Assembly: GCF_000219875.1 (NCBI RefSeq)
Contig: NC_017167.1
Coordinates: 1,034,765-1,098,764, forward strand
DNA from: Alicyclobacillus acidocaldarius subsp. acidocaldarius Tc-4-1
GTDB lineage: Bacteria; Bacillota; Bacilli; Alicyclobacillales; Alicyclobacillaceae
DNA length: 64,000 nt
Reading direction: 5' to 3'
In this document: piece by piece, positions 45,683 to 53,948 of the stretch
Numbering within the stretch: position 1 is the first letter of the stretch
Layout: each line of letters begins with the position of its first letter
Translations under genes and position numbers: made by a program
Notes under the pieces: model-generated
The model's input: the letters and a program-made list of their open reading frames with translations, nothing else
Database searches by the model: none
Told to the model about the DNA's origin: nothing

Positions 45683-46165
45683 ATGCCCGATCTTCTGCAT
45701 TTTCTGCAGGGCTTGTGGGGAAATACCGCGCTGATGGCTGCCATCTGCGCCATCGTGGTGACCCAAATTCTGAAGGTCCCCATCCATTATGTGACAACGC
45801 GAGCCTGGGATTGGAGCCGCGCCTTTGGGGCGGGGGGCATGCCGAGTTCCCACTCGGCGGGCGTGGTGGCCCTTGCCAGCGCGCTATGGTTTGTCGTCGG
45901 CCCGGGGTCACCCATTTTCGCCGTCGCCGTGGTCTTCGCCGCCATTGTCATGTACGATGCCGGCGGCATTCGGCGTCACGCCGGCGAGCACGCCGTCCTT
46001 TTGAACCGCATCGCGATGGAATTCTCCCAGCGGTCGGAGTCCGCCGTCGCAGGGCAGGCCGAAGGCGAACGCCTCAAGGAGATCCTCGGGCACGAACCGG
46101 CCGAGATCGTCGTGGGCGGCCTGATTGGCCTCGTTATCGGTATTGTGTTTGGCAGGTGGTGGTAA
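45683..46165 (+). CDS. Divergent PAP2-family membrane protein (DUF212/YuiD-like)
   Basis: A 160-residue membrane protein. [19 protein letters not shown] and [18 protein letters not shown] are the two conserved blocks of the DUF212 'acid phosphatase-like' family. The gene ends 1 base before a Nudix gene start, so they form an operon. GGAGG precedes ATG by 7 bases. No substrate is known. Confidence 0.87.
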   Translation: MPDLLHFLQGLWGNTALMAAICAIVVTQILKVPIHYVTTRAWDWSRAFGAGGMPSSHSAGVVALASALWFVVGPGSPIFAVAVVFAAIVMYDAGGIRRHAGEHAVLLNRIAMEFSQRSESAVAGQAEGERLKEILGHEPAEIVVGGLIGLVIGIVFGRWW

Positions 46166-46166
46166 C

Positions 46167-46643
46167 GTGGAGGGCGAGGGGTTTGCGCCAGCCAAGCATC
46201 TGACCTTCGATCCCGCCCTGCGCGATCCCGCGCCGCACTCGGTGCTCGTGTTTGCGAGGCTGTTCGACGGCTGCGTGTGGGTTCGCCATCACGCGCGGGG
46301 CTGGGAGCTTCCCGGGGGCAAGGTGGAGCCGGGTGAGACGCCGGACGCCGCAGCGCGGCGCGAAGCGTTTGAAGAGGCGGGCGCTCTGCTCGAGAACCTC
46401 GACTGGGTTGCCCAGTATACCATTGTCCTGCGCGACGGCTCCGAGGCGAGCAAATGGGTGTATCTCGCCGACGTGCACGACGTGAAGGCTCGGCCCGCGA
46501 CGTCGGAGACCACGGCGGTGCGCCTCGTGCCTTGGATTTTGGGTCTACAAGGGTTCCCGTGCACCGATCGCAGCCCGTTTGTTCAGGATGACGTATTCGC
46601 GAGGCTTTTTTCGGAGGTTGCCTCGCGTTTTCAAGTGAGGTGA
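46167..46643 (+). CDS. Nudix hydrolase (YtkD/MutT-like)
   Basis: A 158-residue Nudix protein with a perfect box [44 protein letters not shown] and WVYLADV recall YtkD, which cleans 8-oxo-dGTP from the nucleotide pool. The GTG start has a weak AGGTGG site. It sits between the DUF212 gene and a HepT-like gene in one transcription unit. Confidence 0.85.
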   Translation: MEGEGFAPAKHLTFDPALRDPAPHSVLVFARLFDGCVWVRHHARGWELPGGKVEPGETPDAAARREAFEEAGALLENLDWVAQYTIVLRDGSEASKWVYLADVHDVKARPATSETTAVRLVPWILGLQGFPCTDRSPFVQDDVFARLFSEVASRFQVR

Positions 46644-46647
46644 GACG

Positions 46648-47079
46648 GTGTTTCTGACAAAGGATCATAAGCGGCAAATTGAGGCGTGGCTCGAAGCCCT
46701 CAGCGCTCGGGCCGCGTGGTTGGAGGATTTGGCCGAGCGGGAGGACGCGTGGGAAGAAGATCTCACGTGGCAGCTCGCCGCCGAGCGCGCGCTGTGGACG
46801 AGCGTCGAGTACGTCACCGACATCGCCTCGCTCATCATCGACGCGCTTGTGATGCGCGATCCCGGCGGCTACGCCGATATCGTCAAAGTCCTCGTCGAGG
46901 AAGAGGTCCTCGACGCTCGGTGGTTCGATGTCTTCACCGGCGTGATCGACTTCCGATCTCGCCTGCTTCGCGATCACGCCCGCATCACGCCGAAGGACGT
47001 GCGCGAGGCCGTCTCGCGCTACGCGGATCTGTTCGCTCCCTTCATGGACCAGATTCGCGCGTTTTTGCGCAACCACTAG
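46648..47079 (+). CDS. HepT-like/DUF86 protein
   Basis: A 143-residue all-helical protein resembling DUF86/HepT (YutE-like): RALWTSVEYVTDIASLIIDA and FRSRLLRDHARITPKDV. HepT nucleases or AMPylation targets carry RxxxxHxY; here FRSRLLRDHAR has the Arg and His but not the Tyr. The usual MNT antitoxin partner is not next to it, so it is probably not a toxin-antitoxin pair. GTG start. Confidence 0.65.
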   Translation: MFLTKDHKRQIEAWLEALSARAAWLEDLAEREDAWEEDLTWQLAAERALWTSVEYVTDIASLIIDALVMRDPGGYADIVKVLVEEEVLDARWFDVFTGVIDFRSRLLRDHARITPKDVREAVSRYADLFAPFMDQIRAFLRNH

Positions 47080-47606
47080 ACGTCGTCGAGATCGTCCGGG
47101 ATGTACACGGTCACCCGGCAGTTGCGCTTCACCCCAAACTGCAAGGCATGTTTCCGCGACGGCATGAGCACGTCGATGTGATGGCCTCGAATGGCACCTC
47201 CCGTGTCTTCCGCGATTCGCCAGCCCACGCCCTCGATGTAGAGCAGGCTGCCGTAGGGGATCACCGCCGGATCGACGGCAACGGTCCGTCCGATCACGGC
47301 GGGCCGCCCGGTGCTCGTCACCCCGAAGCCGGGATCGCCAGGGTCCTTTCCGGTGGAGAAGCGATCCAGGTTGTAGGCCGTGACGACAAACGTGTCGGTG
47401 AGCTTCCGACACCGGCGAATGTCGTAGCTGCGGCCGAACACCGTGATGGCCTCCGGCTCGGATCGCCACGACACCGACTGCGCGTGGGCGGTCGCGTGCG
47501 CCTGCTTCGCCACCGTCGTTCCGCGCGCCGGCGCGGCGCTCGAGCACCAACAAGCGGCTGCACAGACGAGTGTGAGGCACATACCTATGCATCGGGATCG
47601 GTTCAT
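47076..47606 (-). CDS. Secreted 3D-domain protein (YuiC/YocH-like)
   Basis: A 176-residue exported protein: signal sequence, then TDTFVVTAYNLDRFSTG, VAVDPAVIPYGSLLYIEGVG and EDTGGAIRGHHIDVLMPS, the 3D (double-psi barrel) domain of MltA/YuiC/RpfB lytic enzymes. The conserved aspartates (DTG, DVL) are present. Likely role: peptidoglycan cleavage. It is convergent with the HepT-like gene (4-base overlap). Confidence 0.85.
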   Translation of the reverse strand: MNRSRCIGMCLTLVCAAACWCSSAAPARGTTVAKQAHATAHAQSVSWRSEPEAITVFGRSYDIRRCRKLTDTFVVTAYNLDRFSTGKDPGDPGFGVTSTGRPAVIGRTVAVDPAVIPYGSLLYIEGVGWRIAEDTGGAIRGHHIDVLMPSRKHALQFGVKRNCRVTVYIPDDLDDV

Positions 47607-47667
47607 GGTTGTAAGATGTGCATAGAAGGGCAAATTATGCAACGCAAGGGGGCTATAGAATGGATGG

Positions 47668-47701
47668 GCCCGGCCGAAGCGAATGGTCATCGCGGCCGGG
47701 C
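47668..47701 (-). terminator. Hairpin after the NlpC/P60 gene
   Basis: A 9-bp GC-rich stem (47668-47676 with 47693-47701) and a 16-base loop begin 12 bases after the NlpC/P60 stop. There is no T-run, so the call is moderate. Confidence 0.5.
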
Positions 47702-47712
47702 GACTGTAGGGT

Positions 47713-48255
47713 TCAGGTGTACATTTGTCGAACAGCCGACAGGTGCCGATACCAGTACGATCCCGGCCGCACGCTGAGGAAGCCGACGCGTCCTAGCCCG
47801 CCGCCGCACTGGATCATTTCTCCGTTGCCTGCGTAAATCCCGACATGCCCGCCGTCGTCGAAGATGAGCAGGTCGCCAGGCTTCAGGTCGCTGTACGGGA
47901 CGCGCCAGCCTACTTCGAGGTATTGAAGGCGTGACGACGTCGTAAAGCGATACCCGAGAGCGTGGTGATAGACGTACTCCACAAAGTTCGAGCAGTCGAA
48001 TCCGTACTGACCGCGGTCTTCGTTGTGCCCCCAGATGTAGGGCGTGCCGATCTTGCTTTCGGCCACCTCCAGGACCGCCTGCGTTTTCTGTTGGTAAGAC
48101 GCGTTTTCTGAAGCGAGAGGTCGAATGGACGGATCGAGATGAACCCCAGGGGGCAACGAAGTTTGCGCGAGGGCAGTGCAGCCGCCCATGGTCAGCGTTG
48201 CAAGAGTGGCGGCCGTCGCGGCAATCGCTCCAAGGGACGTTCGTTTCGGCAGCAT
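47713..48255 (-). CDS. NlpC/P60 cell-wall endopeptidase, probable lipoprotein
   Basis: A 180-residue protein: signal with a possible lipobox (TMGGC), then an NlpC/P60 domain with the catalytic Cys in YGFDCSNFVEYVY and His in DGGHVGIYAG. The third position is GEMIQCGGG, where most members have His. It would cut peptidoglycan peptides. AGGAGGAG lies before ATG 48255. The gene is preceded by a ydaO-type c-di-AMP riboswitch, a known control of such enzymes. Confidence 0.88.
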   Translation of the reverse strand: MLPKRTSLGAIAATAATLATLTMGGCTALAQTSLPPGVHLDPSIRPLASENASYQQKTQAVLEVAESKIGTPYIWGHNEDRGQYGFDCSNFVEYVYHHALGYRFTTSSRLQYLEVGWRVPYSDLKPGDLLIFDDGGHVGIYAGNGEMIQCGGGLGRVGFLSVRPGSYWYRHLSAVRQMYT

Positions 48256-48264
48256 GCTTCTCCT

Positions 48265-48395
48265 CCTGTAGCCTCCGAGGTTAGTTGACGGGTTCGGGTG
48301 GAAGAGTCCCCCTATGCGCACGAGGCGCAATTCACCCCTGGGCATCAAGCCCGCTTGTCCCCCGTACCTGCGTTTCGCAGGATTCGGCGTAATCT
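48265..48395 (-). promoter_or_regulatory. ydaO/yuaA-type c-di-AMP riboswitch
   Basis: On the minus strand the leader of the NlpC/P60 gene holds the conserved core in order: CGCCGAATCCTG, a short hairpin, GGTACGGGGGAC, CCAGGGGTGAA, AGGGGGACTCTTC, CCCGAACCCGTCAACTAACC and TCGGAGGC, then AGGAGG and the start. These are the ydaO consensus blocks. This RNA class binds c-di-AMP and usually turns off cell-wall hydrolase genes. The call is from remembered consensus; an Rfam search would settle it. Confidence 0.88.
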
Positions 48396-48641
48396 TGGTG
48401 TGAGTGGTGCACTGAAAGCGTAACAGGAAGCGCAAGCTCATTCATTACGAGAATCATGGATCAGGCGGAGGATGAATGCCTTAAAAGGAAGAGCCACAGG
48501 TAAATTGGTTTCTTCGATACGGTTCCTTGTGGAAAGTCAAAGGGTGATCTTGGAGGTTGGGAACTTCACGGAACTCCGCGGAACATCATCAAGCGACTGA
48601 CGCGAAGGGACATCGGGACATCATACGGGGGCCAAAGCAAA

Positions 48642-48664
48642 GGCCCCGACTCGACGTCGGGGCC
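48642..48664 (-). terminator. Terminator after the repeat-containing secreted protein
   Basis: A perfect 9-bp stem (48642-48650 with 48656-48664) and a 5-base loop start 16 bases after the stop on the minus strand and are followed by TTTGCTTT. Bases 48396-48640 upstream of the riboswitch hold no gene that I can support. Confidence 0.7.
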
Positions 48665-48680
48665 ATGGAGGAACTGCGCT

Positions 48681-49511
48681 TCACGCGTTGGAAGCCGTAT
48701 TGGAACCGGTTGTCGACGATGTCGGTTGCCCGCCTGGCAGATGGGCGCCTGAAGGATGGGGGAGCGTGCCGTTGACCCAGTCCGTGATCCACGTGTCGAT
48801 CCGCCCCAATATCGCCTGTGCCTCGCTCGCGGTGATCTTTCCATTGGAAACGGCTTTTTGGATGTCGGCTTGCGCCGCATTCTCGAGGTCGGAGATGAGC
48901 GTTGACGTGGAGACGCCCTGTGCCGCAGCTATCTCGGCGAGGGTTTGCCCCTTACGCAAATCGGCGATGAGCGACGAGGTCGACAGGTGCAAGTCCTGCG
49001 CGGCAGTCGCAATCAACTCTCGGCGCCACACGCCGGCTCCGCGCGGACGCACCTTGTCCCATCCAGCCGGCCACTTTCCGTTCACCCACGCTTGAATGGC
49101 GAGATCGACCTTCGATTCGATTTTCGAAGCTTGTGCGCTCGTGAGGGTTCCGTTCGCAACGTCGGCTTGAATGTCTGACTGGGCCTTGCTTTCGAGATTC
49201 GAGATAAGCGTGGACGTAGAGATACCCGCTTGCGCGGCGAGCTGTTCCATCGTCTTGCCTTCTCGCCAGTCCTGGCGAAGAGCGGTTGGGGTGAGATGGA
49301 GTTCCTGTGCCGCTTCGCTCACAAGGTCTTGCCTCAGCGTGCGGAAGATTTGACGATCCGCGCGCACCGGCGATCCCGATTGCTCGCTGGCTGCGCGCAC
49401 AGATTCGTGACCGCGGTCAACCGCTGCAAAGACCACACCGCCGCCCGCGGCGAGGGTCGACAGCACAGCGGCAGAACCAACAAGGGCCTTCCGGTGCAGG
49501 AACATTGGCAT
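48681..49511 (-). CDS. Secreted protein with an internal duplication
   Basis: A 276-residue protein with a signal sequence and two copies of an about 85-residue helical repeat (about 66-150 and 168-250). Both contain LxxxAAQ-LHL, a GKT/GQT segment, GxSTSTLIS-LE, AQxDIQ, NGx-T and WVNG. It ends in a Ser/Thr-rich tail. I do not recognise the family; the repeat recalls short helical domains of Bacillus exported proteins. GGAGG is 8 bases before ATG 49511. Confidence 0.6.
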   Translation of the reverse strand: MPMFLHRKALVGSAAVLSTLAAGGGVVFAAVDRGHESVRAASEQSGSPVRADRQIFRTLRQDLVSEAAQELHLTPTALRQDWREGKTMEQLAAQAGISTSTLISNLESKAQSDIQADVANGTLTSAQASKIESKVDLAIQAWVNGKWPAGWDKVRPRGAGVWRRELIATAAQDLHLSTSSLIADLRKGQTLAEIAAAQGVSTSTLISDLENAAQADIQKAVSNGKITASEAQAILGRIDTWITDWVNGTLPHPSGAHLPGGQPTSSTTGSNTASNA

Positions 49512-49604
49512 CGTTGCCACCTCCGTACCGAAACTGGAATAAGCGCGGTACGGTTGTAACGTAACACACCATGCTTGAAATCCGCTTGAAGCTTGGCTCG
49601 TGCC

Positions 49605-50051
49605 TCAGCTCACCCACCAGGGATCCCGGATGCAGGATTGGAGCACCATCTCCAACTGCTGAGATGACACGCGGTAGGGAACGTTCTTTTTCCGCTTGTG
49701 CCGGACCATTTGGACCATGCCGTCCCCGTAGAGGTACGCGGTGAACTCATACATCCGCTTACCCTCTTTGACGCGGATAAAAATCGGATTGTAGTTGAGT
49801 TCGGGGATCATCCCCCGCTCAAACAGGAAATCTGCCTGGTTAAATGCGTGAAGAAACCGGTCGCGATCACGTCCACGTAGTTCCGTTCCGTACACGTTGA
49901 CCGATGTCACACGGGAGACATCAAACGTTGGATGGATGGACAGCGACGAAACGAGTCGGTTGACCCATATGCTTGGCGGTGTCAGTGCAAAAGCCAGAAT
50001 GGGGAACGCGACGGCGGCAGCATATACAACCCACTGCGGAATGGCTGGCAA
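49605..50051 (-). CDS. Hypothetical membrane-anchored protein
   Basis: A 148-residue protein. One N-terminal membrane segment (VVYAAAVAFPILAFAL) is followed by a soluble domain with RDRDRFLHAFNQADFL and KRMYEFTAYLYGDGMVQMVR. I do not recognise it. TTG start with GGGGAG 7 bases upstream. It lies between the duplicated secreted protein and a tRNA pair that points the other way. Confidence 0.5.
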   Translation of the reverse strand: MPAIPQWVVYAAAVAFPILAFALTPPSIWVNRLVSSLSIHPTFDVSRVTSVNVYGTELRGRDRDRFLHAFNQADFLFERGMIPELNYNPIFIRVKEGKRMYEFTAYLYGDGMVQMVRHKRKKNVPYRVSSQQLEMVLQSCIRDPWWVS

Positions 50052-50184
50052 CCCGGATCTCCCCTTGTTGATGAACTCGCCTTGACGATATTATAGCGCT
50101 CGGGGCGCGGCCATTTGTATCGAAATTTCCGGGACCGGCGCTACCTTTGTGACGTTTTGTGGAGTTGTAGAGCCCTTGGAGGAG

Positions 50185-50214
50185 TTGACACGCGTCTCAA
50201 CGTCGATGTAAAGT
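50185..50214 (+). promoter_or_regulatory. Promoter of tRNA-Gly/tRNA-Ser
   Basis: TTGACA (50185-50190) and TAAAGT (50209-50214) are 18 bases apart, 26 bases before the tRNA-Gly 5' end. Confidence 0.6.
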
Positions 50215-50240
50215 ATAGCTGCGTTCAGACGTGGACATAT

Positions 50241-50315
50241 GCGGAAGTAGCTCAGGGGTAGAGCATCGCCTTGCCAAGGCGAGGGTCGCGGGTTCGAATC
50301 CCGTCTTCCGCTCCA
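50241..50315 (+). tRNA. tRNA-Gly (GCC)
   Basis: A full cloverleaf with acceptor GCGGAAG/CTTCCGC, GGTTCGAATCC in the T arm, encoded CCA and anticodon loop TTGCCAA. Confidence 0.97.
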
Positions 50316-50353
50316 TTTGGAGGGGAGGTTTGGCCTCTCCTTCGTTGTCATGT

Positions 50354-50443
<90 letters not shown>

Positions 50444-50450
50444 ACAAACT

Positions 50451-50487
50451 CAAAAATGGCGAGCGTTTTGAGCCCTCGCCATTTTTG
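50451..50487 (+). terminator. Strong terminator after tRNA-Ser
   Basis: A perfect 13-bp stem (50451-50463 with 50475-50487), rich in A at the 5' side and T at the 3' side (ATTTTTG), begins 7 bases after the tRNA. Confidence 0.85.
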
Positions 50488-50488
50488 G

Positions 50489-50520
50489 TTCACTCGCAGT
50501 TATGTTCACTCGCAGTTATG
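50489..50520. repeat. Tandem 16-bp repeat
   Basis: TTCACTCGCAGTTATG occurs twice, back to back (50489-50504, 50505-50520), directly behind the tRNA terminator. No function is evident. Confidence 0.8.
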
Positions 50521-50661
50521 CCTCTTTCTTCTGCCCCCCTTCTGCCTATTGCCCTCTGCGAGGCTCGATGGAACAGTGGAAGTCCCCGGATTTGCTCCTG
50601 CGTTTGGGCCCTGATACACTGGGGCTGTCCGAGTCTGCGCAGGCGATAGAGGAGTGTCCCA

Positions 50662-51267
50662 ATGGAACCAACCGAAAATCAAGCGTTATCGTCGCAAGGA
50701 TTGCACGATCGCCATACCGATCATGTCGCTGCGACATACAAGACCTATGTCGACGCGGAAAAGGCGGTCGAAATGTTACTAGAAAGGCAGATCCCGGCGG
50801 TGCATATTTCATTAGTCGGGAAGAATTTCTCGATCGAAGATCGCCCGCTTGGCTTCACGACCATCCGCGGCGTGGCCAAGGAAGGCAGCAAATTTGGCGC
50901 CTTGTGGGGCGGTATGCTCGGCTTGCTCCTGGGCTTCACCGTGTTTTTCGCGCCGGTGACGGGGCCATTGCTCCTTTTCGGACCCATCGCGTACGCCTTA
51001 ACCTCGGCGGTGGAAGGAGCCTTGTTTGGCGGGCTGGCTGGATTGCTCGTCGGCTGGGGCCTGAAGCACGAAAAAGCGGTCCAATTCGAGCGCTCTATCA
51101 AAGAGGGCGAGTACCTGGTGATGGTCAGCGGACCGTCTGACCTCGTGGCCAAGGCTTACTACGCGCTTCAACAAACGAATTGCACGCAAATTGAGATGTT
51201 TGACAACAGCAGTGTTCCGGAAGACGGGCGTTCGGCTCCGTCAACGGAAAAGCCTGCGGAAGCCTGA
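50662..51267 (+). CDS. General stress protein-like (YflT domain) with glycine-rich membrane segment
   Basis: A 201-residue protein. The N-terminal YKTYVDAEKAVEMLLERQIP and VHISLVGKNF match the general-stress-protein 17M/YflT-like domain, then a glycine-zipper double membrane hairpin (FGALWGGMLGLLLGF, ALFGGLAGLLVGW) and a C-terminal ferredoxin-like half (EYLVMVSGPSDLVAKAYYAL). Role unknown, probably stress-related. ATG follows GGAG about 10 bases upstream. Confidence 0.7.
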   Translation: MEPTENQALSSQGLHDRHTDHVAATYKTYVDAEKAVEMLLERQIPAVHISLVGKNFSIEDRPLGFTTIRGVAKEGSKFGALWGGMLGLLLGFTVFFAPVTGPLLLFGPIAYALTSAVEGALFGGLAGLLVGWGLKHEKAVQFERSIKEGEYLVMVSGPSDLVAKAYYALQQTNCTQIEMFDNSSVPEDGRSAPSTEKPAEA

Positions 51268-51300
51268 TCCTGTTTCATGCGAATGCGCTGCGCAGACTCG

Positions 51301-51373
51301 GACTCGATTCAAGTCGAGTCGCTGGCGCGCCGGGCCCGTGGTCATCCAAGGTTAGTCAGTGCACGGGCCCGGC
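51301..51373. terminator. Two hairpins between convergent genes
   Basis: A 7-bp hairpin (51301-51307 with 51314-51320) and a perfect 12-bp GC-rich stem (51329-51340 with 51362-51373) sit between the stress protein and the esterase, which converge. The long stem probably ends transcription from both sides. Confidence 0.65.
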
Positions 51374-51380
51374 AAGCGCC

Positions 51381-52277
51381 TTACTCCGGAATTTTCTCTT
51401 TCATGAAATCTCCGATTTCTTTAAGCGCCTCGTCCGCTTCCGGGATTGGGAAGCTGTGAAATACGTGCCACATGTCCTCCCAGATATGCACTCGCGCCTC
51501 CACGCCAGCCTGCCGCAGCTTTTCGTGCAGTCTCACGGAGTCGTCGAGAAGGCATTCGTCGTGACCCACGTGAATGAGGATGGGGGGTAATCCAGTCAGA
51601 TCCGCGTAAAGCGGCGACACTAGCGGATGTGTCAATTGTTCCGGACTGCAGTACAAGAGCGGCGCCTTGCGGATCCCTTCGGGTTCAAGCCAAGGGTCGT
51701 ATGCGGCTCGCGATTCCATCGATGGCCCTGTGCCCGCTAAATCCGTCCAAGGCGAGAGGACTGCGGCGCACGCGGGAAGCGGTTTGCCGGCATCGCGCAG
51801 CGAGACGAGCGTGGCGAGCGTCAGACCACCTCCAGCGGAGTCTCCGGCGATGGCGATTCGGTCTGGTGCGATGTCTTGTGCGAGCAGGGATTCGTACGCT
51901 TTCACGGCGTCCTCCACTGCGGCTGGAAACTTGTGTTCGGGGGCAAGTCGGTACTCGATGAGGGCGACGCGCGCTCCCGACGCTTGAGCGAGCCGCCACG
52001 CCAGGCTTCGGTGGGATTCACAGCTGCCCATGTAGTACGCACCGCCGTGCAGGTACAGCATGACCCGCGTCGTGGGCTCGTCGGCTATCGCAACCCATTC
52101 GCCGGGCACGCCGCCGAACGACGTTCGCTCCACCCTCACGTTTTCGGGCTTAGGAATGGTCCGGCCCATTTGATCCAGGCCAGCTCGCTGTGCTTCTAGG
52201 CTGAGTTCTGCGGGGTTCTGTGATGCGCGCATTTGTTGCAACATCGATCGAACGGAAAGCGCCTGTGGGCTAGGCAT
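51381..52277 (-). CDS. Alpha/beta hydrolase, HSL-family carboxylesterase
   Basis: A 298-residue esterase. YLHGGAYYMGSCESH (oxyanion hole HGG), AGDSAGGGLTLA (nucleophile Ser), IHVGHDECLLDD (Asp) and EDMWHVFHSF (His) form the catalytic set of hormone-sensitive-lipase-type esterases. It hydrolyses short-chain esters. ATG follows AAAGGAGG by 8 bases. Confidence 0.92.
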   Translation of the reverse strand: MPSPQALSVRSMLQQMRASQNPAELSLEAQRAGLDQMGRTIPKPENVRVERTSFGGVPGEWVAIADEPTTRVMLYLHGGAYYMGSCESHRSLAWRLAQASGARVALIEYRLAPEHKFPAAVEDAVKAYESLLAQDIAPDRIAIAGDSAGGGLTLATLVSLRDAGKPLPACAAVLSPWTDLAGTGPSMESRAAYDPWLEPEGIRKAPLLYCSPEQLTHPLVSPLYADLTGLPPILIHVGHDECLLDDSVRLHEKLRQAGVEARVHIWEDMWHVFHSFPIPEADEALKEIGDFMKEKIPE

Positions 52278-52373
52278 GGGAACGCCTCCTTTGTAAGCGG
52301 TATCACTTTACTAGCTAGAATATCACATTGCTCAAATGCTGACGATCCCGCCCGCGTATGGAGATACCCATGG

Positions 52374-53663
52374 TCAACCGTGCGGGCGGATCGCATGTTT
52401 GAACCGATGCCGTAACCAGAGACAGGACGGACCAGCAAAGACAGAGAACAAAGGCATGAGAGGGTAGCGGAACCGGTCCCACGCGGGGAAGAAGAAAAAG
52501 AAGCACGTGTAGTAGACGATGAAAGTCAGAAGAAGCGCAGACCACCGGCGAGCATCCCGATGTCTCCTCCACGTATAGGCGATGCCGAGCAAGCTCAGGC
52601 ACATCAGTACCCAATACGCCACGGTCGTGCATGCATCAATGGCGTGAAGCCATGAATGAAACCGGACGGACATGCGGAAGGTGTACCAATTCGCATTGAC
52701 GTCGTTCTTGTACAAGTCAAAGATCTTGATCCATCCGTTCAAGAAGGTCTTCCAGGGATGGTGCAAGATGTATTGCTCGGCGAGATGTTCTCCAAGTTCG
52801 TTTTTCGTGATTTCGTTGGTCACTTGTACTAAGGGATTGACGTACGGGTTGTACGACCACCAGTAGCCGCCGTTGACGTGAACACCTTGCCACAAATTTG
52901 TGCCGCCGTTCGTCGATACGAGGACGAAGTGGCCCATAGCGATACGATTTCGAAGGGTGACGGGCAGGATCGCGACAAACATGAAAATAGCCACGCAGAG
53001 GACGCGAAGAAGGGCGCGGGCCGCCCGCGACGCCATCCGCATGGCGGGTGATGTGCCAGCGGGGTTGGCCATCCACCACTCGTACACGAACAAAAAGGCG
53101 GGAAACGCCAAGGGGATGGGCCGGACATCGCAAGCGAGCCCCATCATCGCACCTGCCACGGCCAGCCATCGAAATCTGGGTGGACCGCTCGCCCCTCGCA
53201 CATAAAGGACAAAGAACAGCATGAGGAGGAGCGTGAACAATTCTTCGGAACCCAAGACGCTGTTCCATAGAATCTGGCTTGGCAGGCAGGTGTACGCCAC
53301 TGCTGCGCACGTGGCGTATCTCCAGTCCTGGAACAGCATGCGGGTCAACGCATAAATCAGGCACACGATGCCCGTCGACAGGAGAACGTTCACCGCGAGA
53401 CCGATCCTGACGGACGGTCCTGTCACACGGTAGATCACGGACAGAAAAAACGGCCAGCCGATGGGCCAATAGGCCGTCGGATGCCCCATCCAGTTGTAGC
53501 CCTGGTTGTGGGCCAGTTCAACCGCGCGCTCATAGTACCAAGCGAAATCCGCCTGCTGCGCGGGGTGCATGAAAGAGATCCACGCGAACCTCAGCACGAG
53601 GTTGACGGCGATGAGAATGGCCATCGCACGTCCGTCCCGACGCAAACTCGCACTGCCTATCAT
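52374..53663 (-). CDS. ArnT/PMT-like membrane glycosyltransferase
   Basis: A 429-residue protein with about 10 membrane segments. The acidic first loop ADFAWYYERAVELAHNQGYN and WPIGWPFFLSVIY resemble ArnT/PMT-type (GT39/83) lipid-sugar transferases, and NSVLGSEELFTLLLM follows. Donor and acceptor are unknown. AAGGAG lies 9 bases before ATG. The gap to the divergent ALDH gene (53664-53948) holds no gene; I see no clear promoter. Confidence 0.75.
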   Translation of the reverse strand: MIGSASLRRDGRAMAILIAVNLVLRFAWISFMHPAQQADFAWYYERAVELAHNQGYNWMGHPTAYWPIGWPFFLSVIYRVTGPSVRIGLAVNVLLSTGIVCLIYALTRMLFQDWRYATCAAVAYTCLPSQILWNSVLGSEELFTLLLMLFFVLYVRGASGPPRFRWLAVAGAMMGLACDVRPIPLAFPAFLFVYEWWMANPAGTSPAMRMASRAARALLRVLCVAIFMFVAILPVTLRNRIAMGHFVLVSTNGGTNLWQGVHVNGGYWWSYNPYVNPLVQVTNEITKNELGEHLAEQYILHHPWKTFLNGWIKIFDLYKNDVNANWYTFRMSVRFHSWLHAIDACTTVAYWVLMCLSLLGIAYTWRRHRDARRWSALLLTFIVYYTCFFFFFPAWDRFRYPLMPLFSVFAGPSCLWLRHRFKHAIRPHG

Positions 53664-53948
53664 GTGCGCTTGCTCCTTTCCACGCTGTCCCCAATCCTAG
53701 CGCAAATCCGGCAAAGTTTCGAGCTTGGAACAGATTTGTGGGTTACCTCAGGCATTCCAAGCGATAAGATGAGGTCAAAAAAGCGAAAGATCCCTGGACA
53801 CGCGATGAAAAATACCCAGACTCGTATTCTGTAAAATTGGAATTGCATGGCGAATCGTAGGCGGGATCGTGCAAGCGCTATCATCGCCGGATCGCCGTGG
53901 TGAGACAGAGTGCCCACTCGCGCAGAACGCCAAGAGAGGTGAGACAAA

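Noticed and set aside
45976-47592. A 538-codon minus-strand frame over the PAP2, Nudix, HepT-like and 3D genes
   Set aside because: It crosses four supported genes in both directions and has no domain; a GC-driven shadow.
50489-50520. CRISPR-like repeat
   Set aside because: Only two copies without a spacer; a plain tandem duplication.
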